Below are positions 1 to 5,625 of a stretch of 7,951 nucleotides of DNA, piece after piece. The first letter of the stretch is position 1. Each line of letters begins with the position of its first letter. The position numbers were made by a program, and so were the translations under genes. Under the pieces are notes generated by a model, which was not told where the DNA came from, did not search any database, and saw only the letters and a list, made by a program, of their open reading frames with translations. Source of the stretch: Nitratifractor sp. (GTDB lineage: Bacteria; Campylobacterota; Campylobacteria; Campylobacterales; Sulfurovaceae); assembly GCA_015490055.1 (NCBI GenBank), contig WFYP01000196.1, forward strand, positions 1-7,951, in the 5' to 3' direction.

Positions 1-42
1 ATCTTGCTTAACTTAATATTAATATCTTTTCTAATAAAATGC

Positions 43-48
43 TATAAT
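43..48 (+). promoter_or_regulatory. Candidate -10 box (distal) upstream of valS
   Basis: A perfect TATAAT preceded by GC lies about 150 bases before the valS start. No -35 hexamer is visible at 17 bases upstream, which is usual for sigma-70 promoters in Campylobacterota. If used, it would give a 5' leader of roughly 140 bases that includes the inverted repeat at 121-153. It could equally serve nothing, because the surroundings are very AT-rich. Confidence 0.4.
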
Positions 49-120
49 TATGTCAATTTGATTTATTGTAACTTTAAGTAACTAATTATTATTACTCAAT
101 TATTTATCATTTAAGTTCTG

Positions 121-153
121 ATATTAGCTTATCTTCTCCATAAAAGCTAATAT
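121..153. repeat. Inverted repeat in the valS leader, 10-bp perfect arms
   Basis: The arms 121-130 (ATATTAGCTT) and 144-153 (AAGCTAATAT) are exact reverse complements separated by 13 bases. The right arm overlaps a separate 12-base perfect palindrome, GCTAATATTAGC at 146-157, which ends where the TATAAT at 158-163 begins. The stem is AT-rich and no T-run follows directly, so it does not look like an intrinsic terminator. An operator or leader RNA structure are both possible. Confidence 0.5.
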
Positions 154-157
154 TAGC

Positions 158-163
158 TATAAT
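158..163 (+). promoter_or_regulatory. Candidate -10 box (proximal) for valS
   Basis: A perfect TATAAT in the same GC-TATAAT context as the distal box. Transcription would start near base 170, leaving a leader of about 25 bases with the AAGG ribosome site at 186-189, six bases before the valS ATG. The box abuts the palindrome at 146-157. No -35 consensus is seen. Confidence 0.5.
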
Positions 164-195
164 CTCTTTAAAATTTTACACTACCAAGGTTAATT

Positions 196-2820
196 ATGAG
201 TGATAAAAATCGTTATAATCCAAAAGATATAGAGCAAAACTACTATAAGTTTTGGGAAGAGCAAGGTTTTTTCGAAATAGATGGCAATAAGAGTATCCAA
301 AAAGAGGGTAAGAATTTCTGCATTATGATGCCACCGCCAAATGTTACAGGACACCTACATATTGGGCATGGGCTTACATTTACTCTACAAGATATTATTA
401 CGCGTTATAAGAGAATGAATGGCTATAAGACTCTTTGGCAACCAGGTGTGGACCACGCAGGGATTGCTACGCAAAATGTTGTAGAAAAAAAGCTTTTGGC
501 AGAGGGTAAAACCAAAGAAGAGATTGGACGCGAAGAGTTTTTAAAGCTATGCTGGGAGCAAAAAAATAGCTCGCAAAACGCTATTACAAACCAGCTAAGA
601 GTACTTGGGGTCTCACCAGCGTGGAGTAGAGAGCGTTTTACAATGGACGAAGGGCTTGCAAATGCCGTTAAAAAAGCGTTTAAGACGATGTATGACAACG
701 GCTACATAGTACAAGGTAATTATATGATTAACTGGTGTACACACGATGGTGCACTAAGCGATATTGAAGTAGAGTACGAAGACCACGCAGGCAAGCTGTA
801 CCACTTAAGATACCCTCTAAGCGATGGTAGTGGTGTGCTTGTAGTTGCAACAACAAGACCAGAGACATACTTTGGAGATACCGCTGTAATGGTACACCCA
901 GATGATGAGCGTTACAAGAGCTTAATTGGCAAGAGTGTAAAGCTACCACTAATCGATAGAGAAGTTAAAATTATTGCTGATGAGCATGTAGATATGGAGT
1001 TTGGAACAGGTGTTGTTAAAGTTACCCCTGCACACGACCCAAATGACTACGAAGTTGGTAAACGCCACGATTTAGAGTTTATTACAATTTTTGATGAAAA
1101 TGGTATGCTAAATAGCTACTGTGGCGAGTTTGAAGGGCAAGAGCGATTAGAGGCTAGAGAGCCAATCGTACAAAAGTTGGATACCGAGGGCTTTGTAGAG
1201 AAGATAGAAGAGCATAACCACCAAGTTGGGCACTGCTACCGCTGTAAAAATGTTGTAGAGCCATATATCTCTAAGCAGTGGTTTGTTAAAAAAGAGTTCG
1301 CTAGCGATGCAATAAAGAGGGTAAATAGTGGAGAGGCTAAATTCTTCCCACCGCACTGGATAAACAGTTACAATGCATGGATGAAAGATTTAAGAGATTG
1401 GTGTATATCTCGACAACTTTGGTGGGGGCATCAGATACCTGTTATGACTTGTAAAGATTGCTCACACCAATGGGCATTTGAGGGCGATAGACCAACAACT
1501 TGTGAAAAGTGCGGAAGCGAAAATATTGAGCAAGAGCCTGATGTATTAGATACTTGGTTTAGCTCTGGGCTTTGGCCATTTAGTACGCTTGGTTGGGGTA
1601 ATGGCGATGTACTTAAAGGCGAGAAATGGTTCGAAGATGATATGAAAAACTTCTATCCAAATTCGCTACTAATTACAGGTTTTGATATTCTATTCTTCTG
1701 GGTTGCAAGAATGATTATGATGGGCGAGAAGCTAACAGGTGAGTTGCCATTTCCAGATATTTATCTGCACGCACTTGTAAAAGATGAGCATGGCGATAAG
1801 ATGAGTAAATCAAAGGGTAATGTAATCGACCCACTTGTTATGATAGAGAAATATAGTGCCGATGCTTTGCGTTTTACACTTGCGATTTTGGCAGTTCAGG
1901 GGCGTGATATTAAGCTTAGCGAAGAGAAGCTAGAGCTTAGCCGTAACTTTACAAACAAGCTATTTAACGCTAGTAACTTCTTGCTAATGAATAGCGATAG
2001 CTTTGCAGATTTAAGCGAAATTGAAATTAAAACACCACTTGGTAAATATATGCTAAGTAGATTTAATAAAGCTATTGAAGAGACAAGAGACTACATAGAG
2101 CAGTACCGCTTTAACGACGCAGCAACTACACTTTATCGCTACCTTTGGGGCGAGTTCTGCGATTGGGGAATTGAGCTAAGCAAAGCTAGTAAAGAGAGCG
2201 TAAGCGAGTTAGGAAGCATATTTAAAGAGTCGATGAAACTACTACACCCACTAATGCCATTTATTACAGAGTATCTGTATCAAAAACTAAGTGCAACAGA
2301 GTTAAATAGCAAAAACTCTATTATGATAAAAGAGTACCCAACTGTAAAAGAGATTGACAGTAATGTAGTTGATACTTTCGAGTTGGCAATAGAGGCAATA
2401 GTATCGATAAGACGCTGTAAAACGCTAGTTGATATGGGTAACAAAAAAATTGACAAAGCATATGTAAAGTTTACAAAAGAGGTTGATACTAATTTGCTAA
2501 AACCATTCTTAGAGAAACTAGCAAAAGTAGAAGAGATAGAGTTTGTAGAGAGTAAACCAGAAAATGCTGTGACAGATGTAAGCGACAACTTAGAGAGCTA
2601 CATCTCAACAGCCGACATCGATATGAGCCCAATTATCAAAAAGCTAGAGAACCAAAAAGCAAAACTAGAAAAAGAGATAGCTAAACTAAACGGTATGCTA
2701 AACAACGAAAAATTCGTAGCCAACGCCCCAGAAGCCGTAATAGCTCAAAACCGCCAAGCCCTAGCCGATGCACAAGAGAAGCTAGAAAAGGTAGAAAGTG
2801 AATTAGCAAGCCTAAAATAA
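196..2820 (+). CDS. valS: Valyl-tRNA synthetase (ValRS)
   Basis: Cytoplasmic class Ia aminoacyl-tRNA synthetase that charges tRNA-Val with valine and hydrolyses mischarged Thr-tRNA-Val. At 874 aa it has the usual bacterial length. The PPPNVTGxLHIGH signature places HIGH at residues 55-58, and KMSKS is at 535-539. The CP1 editing domain shows TTRPET at 219-224 and TPAHDPNDYE around 277-286, where D281 matches the conserved editing aspartate. Cysteine pairs at 347/350, 419/422 and 436/439 suggest bound zinc, followed by the ValRS motif DVLDTWFSSG at 449-458. The anticodon-binding region runs from about 610 to 790, and residues 812-873 form the charged Leu/Lys/Glu coiled coil typical of the ValRS C terminus. 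The start is supported by AAGG six bases upstream. It appears monocistronic, ending in a terminator at 2831-2854. The last 60 or so codons are noticeably richer in C-ending codons than the rest. Confidence 0.98.
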   Translation: MSDKNRYNPKDIEQNYYKFWEEQGFFEIDGNKSIQKEGKNFCIMMPPPNVTGHLHIGHGLTFTLQDIITRYKRMNGYKTLWQPGVDHAGIATQNVVEKKLLAEGKTKEEIGREEFLKLCWEQKNSSQNAITNQLRVLGVSPAWSRERFTMDEGLANAVKKAFKTMYDNGYIVQGNYMINWCTHDGALSDIEVEYEDHAGKLYHLRYPLSDGSGVLVVATTRPETYFGDTAVMVHPDDERYKSLIGKSVKLPLIDREVKIIADEHVDMEFGTGVVKVTPAHDPNDYEVGKRHDLEFITIFDENGMLNSYCGEFEGQERLEAREPIVQKLDTEGFVEKIEEHNHQVGHCYRCKNVVEPYISKQWFVKKEFASDAIKRVNSGEAKFFPPHWINSYNAWMKDLRDWCISRQLWWGHQIPVMTCKDCSHQWAFEGDRPTTCEKCGSENIEQEPDVLDTWFSSGLWPFSTLGWGNGDVLKGEKWFEDDMKNFYPNSLLITGFDILFFWVARMIMMGEKLTGELPFPDIYLHALVKDEHGDKMSKSKGNVIDPLVMIEKYSADALRFTLAILAVQGRDIKLSEEKLELSRNFTNKLFNASNFLLMNSDSFADLSEIEIKTPLGKYMLSRFNKAIEETRDYIEQYRFNDAATTLYRYLWGEFCDWGIELSKASKESVSELGSIFKESMKLLHPLMPFITEYLYQKLSATELNSKNSIMIKEYPTVKEIDSNVVDTFELAIEAIVSIRRCKTLVDMGNKKIDKAYVKFTKEVDTNLLKPFLEKLAKVEEIEFVESKPENAVTDVSDNLESYISTADIDMSPIIKKLENQKAKLEKEIAKLNGMLNNEKFVANAPEAVIAQNRQALADAQEKLEKVESELASLK

Positions 2821-2830
2821 ATAATTATAG

Positions 2831-2854
2831 GTGTGACAATGTCGCACAGTTTTT
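2831..2854 (+). terminator. Rho-independent terminator after valS
   Basis: GTGTGAC (2831-2837) pairs with GTCGCAC (2841-2847) around an AAT triloop, with one G-U wobble, and is followed by a T-run at 2850-2854. It lies 10 bases past the valS stop and separates valS from the patatin gene. Confidence 0.75.
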
Positions 2855-2957
2855 CATATGAGATGCAGTTTTAATTACGAAAAAATATATGTTGTTAAAA
2901 GAAGTGTCGTTAAAAAATAGATAGATTAGCACAGCTTAAACTAATTTGGGGTATTCT

Positions 2958-2966
2958 ATGTTATGA
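2958..2966 (+). other. Two-codon mini-ORF overlapping the patatin start
   Basis: ATG-TTA-TGA, whose stop overlaps the start codon of the patatin gene in the form ATGA. The nearest G-rich stretch (GGGG, 2948-2951) is 6 bases from this ATG but 11 bases from the patatin ATG, so the mini-ORF is better placed for initiation. It could be chance or a coupling device. The sequence alone does not decide. Confidence 0.3.
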
Positions 2967-5122
2967 GATACATAATTAATATTTCAATCTTAATTTTTTT
3001 ACCACTTTTTTTATCTGCAAAAGCTAAACCAGTTAAAACATCTATGGTTATTAGTGGAGGAGTAAGTTTAGGCGCTTATGAAGCTGGTTATAATTGGGCA
3101 ATAATCAAACTTTTAAATATATTAGATAAAAATAGTCAATTAGTCAAACCAAAACTAGAGTCTGTAGCTGGTGCATCTGCTGGAAGTATTAATGCATTAA
3201 TTAGTGCTGTATATTGGTGTCAAGATAGAGAGAATGACTATAATAGTGTAGATAAAAATCTTTTTTACGATACATGGACAGGTATTGATATTAAAGATTT
3301 AGCAATACATGGTGCAGATAAGACAAATAACTCAACTCTATTTACAAGACGACCCCTTATAGATAAAGCAAACAATATACTTAGACATATGCAAAAGGCT
3401 ATCTTTAGAAAAGGATGCAGGGTTCCTCTTGGAATTACAGTAACAAAGGTGCACCCAATAGAGGAGGAGTTTCAGGGTATAGTAATGAAGAATCAAAGTT
3501 TTGTTATACCCTTAACTCTTTATGAAAAAAATGGTAAATTAAAGATTCGAAATATTAGGGAAAAAGAGTATCCTAAGCTATCTAATTTACACACCATATC
3601 TATACCATCTCTTGATAGTGATAACTCCGTTATTAAAGATATACTTTTTGCATCTTCAGCTTTTCCTGGTGCTTTTAAGCAAATTAAATTAAACTATATT
3701 TACAAAAAAAAGAAAGGAAGTGACTATTTCTTAGATGGTGGAGTTTACAATAATATCCCCTTAGATACTGCATTAGCCTTAGCTTCACAAGCTAATAACT
3801 TTTTATTTATAGACCCCGATAGTATGCGTAAATTTAATTCAAAAATTTGTAAACGCAAAGATGTAAAATCTTTTCTACACTGTAACAAATGTACAAAACC
3901 TATATATAAAACGGATAATAGTTTAAAAGCAGATAGAGATATTACAAGCGGCTTTTTAGGTACAAATGTATTACCACTACTTAAATCTACACAAATTTTT
4001 AGATCTATGAAACTCTATGAAGCTATCGATAGATATTTTCGCAACAATGATAATAGGCACTTAATTTTATCATCAAGATACCACCCAATTACCGGTAATT
4101 TTATGTGGGCATTTGGGGCTTTTTTAGATAAAAACTTTAGAGAATATGACTACTATGTTGGTGTATATGATGCAATTTATCGTTTTGCCCAAGAAGCTAA
4201 AAAAAGAGGCTTTGGTACAGAAAACAGTCTGCCCAAACAGATGGAGAGATATAAAAATATGCTAAAAATTGATAGTAGCAAAGATGCATTAACAGTCTAT
4301 AATATGCTACTAAAAGCAGAGTTTTGTAATATAAAACCTCCAAAAAACAGCAATAGATTTGCTGCAATATATAATGCTTTTAACTTAAAATTAAAAGATA
4401 ATCGTCGTTATAGTTTTAAAGAGTTTACAAAATTTTTAGAGAATTTAGATATAACGCATATACCTTTAAAGGAGGGCTCTTTCTTGGCATATGCAAAAGA
4501 GAATCCAAAAAGCTGGTATAAAGAGATTGGACAAACCTTTTTGGATAGAGTAGTAACACTTGAAAATCAGCACGCAAGAGAAGATTCAGATTATCTAGCA
4601 GTTGCAAGGGCTGTAGATTTTTCTGCATGGCTGGGAATGAGCAAATTAACACGCAAAAGAGGCTTTGAGCTACAACCACTGTTTATTCCTAATGTAGATA
4701 AAACATCTTCTAATTTTGTATATAAACTACTTCCACACGAAATAGCAATAGATAGTAAAAATGGTGGCTTCTCATTAGGGTATAGCTTATATTGGTATCA
4801 TAAATGGATACTCTTTGATGGTATTGAAGCGAAGCTTAGTTATAACCATGGTGTACATATAGATGACCATTTGAGATTAGATGTTGACCCCTTTGTTAAT
4901 GTCAATAAAAGCTTTAGTTTAGGTGCAGGTGTCAGTCTGTTTGGTAATTTACAAAATAGACCATTCTGGGTTAGAAAAAGTGCATTTGGAACTAATGTAT
5001 ATGTTGATTATAATGATATGTTTAGATTAACTTATGTCAGAAGATTTCACAATAGAAACAAAAATTATATATATTTTGGGATTAAAAATCTATCATCTCT
5101 ACTATACTGGTTAAATAGATAG
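2963..5122 (+). CDS. Exported patatin-like phospholipase with beta-rich C-terminal domain
   Basis: Predicted serine lipid acyl hydrolase with a Ser-Asp dyad, 719 aa. Residues 1-21 form a Sec signal peptide (hydrophobic core, cleavage likely after AKA), so the enzyme acts in the periplasm, at the outer membrane or outside. The patatin domain spans about 27-280: the oxyanion loop SGGVSLG at 31-37, the GxSxG elbow GASAG at 70-74 with nucleophile S72, and the DGG motif at 258-260 with catalytic D258. Residues 296-310 hold C296, H306, C307 and C310, a possible metal site or disulphide cluster. A mainly helical middle region (about 310-590) is unrecognised. Residues 593-719 alternate polar and hydrophobic/aromatic residues with many Gly and Tyr, like an outer-membrane beta domain. 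The only in-frame start downstream of the TAA at 2942 that keeps the signal peptide is this ATG, but its ribosome site is weak. No terminator is visible, and the stop codon touches the tRNA-Ser gene. The endogenous substrate is unknown. Confidence 0.88.
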   Translation: MRYIINISILIFLPLFLSAKAKPVKTSMVISGGVSLGAYEAGYNWAIIKLLNILDKNSQLVKPKLESVAGASAGSINALISAVYWCQDRENDYNSVDKNLFYDTWTGIDIKDLAIHGADKTNNSTLFTRRPLIDKANNILRHMQKAIFRKGCRVPLGITVTKVHPIEEEFQGIVMKNQSFVIPLTLYEKNGKLKIRNIREKEYPKLSNLHTISIPSLDSDNSVIKDILFASSAFPGAFKQIKLNYIYKKKKGSDYFLDGGVYNNIPLDTALALASQANNFLFIDPDSMRKFNSKICKRKDVKSFLHCNKCTKPIYKTDNSLKADRDITSGFLGTNVLPLLKSTQIFRSMKLYEAIDRYFRNNDNRHLILSSRYHPITGNFMWAFGAFLDKNFREYDYYVGVYDAIYRFAQEAKKRGFGTENSLPKQMERYKNMLKIDSSKDALTVYNMLLKAEFCNIKPPKNSNRFAAIYNAFNLKLKDNRRYSFKEFTKFLENLDITHIPLKEGSFLAYAKENPKSWYKEIGQTFLDRVVTLENQHAREDSDYLAVARAVDFSAWLGMSKLTRKRGFELQPLFIPNVDKTSSNFVYKLLPHEIAIDSKNGGFSLGYSLYWYHKWILFDGIEAKLSYNHGVHIDDHLRLDVDPFVNVNKSFSLGAGVSLFGNLQNRPFWVRKSAFGTNVYVDYNDMFRLTYVRRFHNRNKNYIYFGIKNLSSLLYWLNR

Positions 5123-5210
5123 TGGCAGAGAGAATGGGATTCGAACCCACGGTAGGTTGCCCTACACACGCGTTCCAGGCGTGCTCCTTAAACCACTCGG
5201 ACACCTCTCT
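5123..5210 (-). tRNA. tRNA-Ser(GGA)
   Basis: On the minus strand the 88-base gene folds as a class II tRNA. The acceptor stem AGAGAGG pairs with TCTCTCT (one G-U), followed by discriminator G73 and an encoded CCA. The D arm is TCC/GGA. The anticodon stem CACGC/GCGTG holds loop CTGGAAC with anticodon GGA (complement at 5174-5176), which reads UCC and UCU. A long variable arm (GTAGG/CCTAC), typical of serine tRNAs, and a T arm with loop TTCGAAT follow. The 3' CCA lies immediately beside the stop codon of the convergent patatin gene. Confidence 0.97.
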
Positions 5211-5224
5211 AATTTAAATAGAGT

Positions 5225-5230
5225 ATTATA
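5225..5230 (-). promoter_or_regulatory. Candidate -10 box for tRNA-Ser
   Basis: TATAAT on the minus strand, 14 bases before the mature tRNA 5' end, which would give a leader of about 7-8 bases for RNase P. No -35 hexamer stands at the standard spacing. A TTGACT at 5256-5261 is 25 bases away, too far for a normal promoter. Confidence 0.5.
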
Positions 5231-5326
5231 CAGATAAAAGTCTAAAATAAGATTTAGTCAATAGTAAATTTTGCTTAAAGTTAGTCTATTTGTTGGTTTT
5301 ATGAATAGTTTGGTATTAAGTTGAGT

Positions 5327-5342
5327 AAAACCCCCTTCGGGG
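5327..5342 (-). terminator. Possible SRP RNA 3' terminator
   Basis: Reading the minus strand, ACCCC-GAA-GGGG(G) is followed by TTTTA. This small GC hairpin with a T-run could stop ffs transcription. Its 3' arm is also the 3' strand of the SRP terminal helix, so the two folds compete. The T-run is short, so termination may be partial and leave some read-through to tRNA-Ser 120 bases downstream. Confidence 0.45.
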
Positions 5343-5431
5343 TACTATGGCACACAAGAGAGTGAGGTGGGCTGCTACGTTCCCGTCCTGACCCGGTTCC
5401 TCACAAACCTGTTGCATAGCTCCGAAGAGGG
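5331..5431 (-). ncRNA. ffs: Signal recognition particle RNA, small bacterial (4.5S) type
   Basis: This RNA pairs with Ffh to direct nascent membrane and secreted proteins to FtsY. On the minus strand it carries the conserved Ffh-binding domain: GGTCAGG, a GGAA tetraloop (complement 5380-5383) closed by ACG/CGT, then AGCAGCC, all within 5370-5393. The ends pair over 10 bp (CCCTCTTCGG with CCGAAGGGGG, one U-G wobble), giving a single long hairpin of about 101 bases, a length normal for 4.5S-type RNAs without an Alu domain. A TATAAT eight bases upstream agrees with a start at or near 5431. The exact ends could shift by a few bases. Confidence 0.95.
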
Positions 5432-5439
5432 CGACTGCA

Positions 5440-5445
5440 ATTATA
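5440..5445 (-). promoter_or_regulatory. -10 box of the SRP RNA gene
   Basis: TATAAT in the minus-strand context GC-TATAAT-T, matching the boxes before valS. Its distance to the first base of the SRP terminal helix (5431) is eight bases, which fits a transcription start exactly at the RNA 5' end. No -35 consensus is present. Confidence 0.65.
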
Positions 5446-5554
5446 GCATAAAATACTAAATTTATAGTGTTTCTTATCAAGATTGATTATAAAATAGTGA
5501 AATTTAACTCCTACATATTATATTAATTAACTATTTAAATATAAAATAGTTCAA

Positions 5555-5568
5555 TATTATTGATAATA
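5555..5568. promoter_or_regulatory. AT-rich dyad upstream of the lipoprotein promoter
   Basis: TATTAT-TG-ATAATA is a perfect 6-2-6 inverted repeat. An overlapping palindrome, TCAATA-T-TATTGA, covers 5551-5563. The GATAAT core at 5562-5567 recalls half of a Fur box, but the second half does not match well. In such AT-rich DNA dyads arise easily, so this is only a candidate operator about 25 bases before the -10. Confidence 0.25.
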
Positions 5569-5580
5569 AGTATATATTAA

Positions 5581-5587
5581 GGGGGGG
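5581..5587 (+). repeat. Homopolymeric G7 run next to the lipoprotein promoter
   Basis: Seven consecutive G bases in otherwise AT-dominated intergenic DNA, three bases upstream of the TATAAT at 5591-5596, hence inside the -35/-10 spacer. No other G or C run of this length occurs in the window. In Campylobacter and Helicobacter, G/C runs are slippage-prone phase-variation sites, though usually with eight or more bases. Confidence 0.8.
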
Positions 5588-5590
5588 AAA

Positions 5591-5596
5591 TATAAT
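5591..5596 (+). promoter_or_regulatory. Candidate -10 box of the lipoprotein gene
   Basis: TATAAT with a predicted start near base 5603 and a short leader of about 23 bases. The leader contains a near-ideal ribosome site, AGGAGG at 5612-5617, eight bases before the ATG. A TTGATA at 5560-5565 resembles a -35 box but sits 25 bases upstream of the -10, longer than the usual 16-18. Confidence 0.55.
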
Positions 5597-5625
5597 AATA
5601 GTATCAAAATTAGGAGGCAACTTAA

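Noticed and set aside
423..1356. Several minus-strand open frames inside valS
   Set aside because: ValRS motifs account for the plus strand throughout; the antisense frames have no ribosome sites and no protein-like features.
2890..2915. Direct repeat TGTYGTTAAAA, two copies 15 bases apart, upstream of the patatin gene
   Set aside because: Short, AT-rich and imperfect; the 15-base period is not one helical turn, and nothing else marks it as a binding site.
5211..5330. Spacer between tRNA-Ser and ffs, examined for another small RNA or tRNA
   Set aside because: Apart from the -10 before tRNA-Ser and the ffs 3' end, it is AT-rich with no cloverleaf, stable hairpin or start with a ribosome site.
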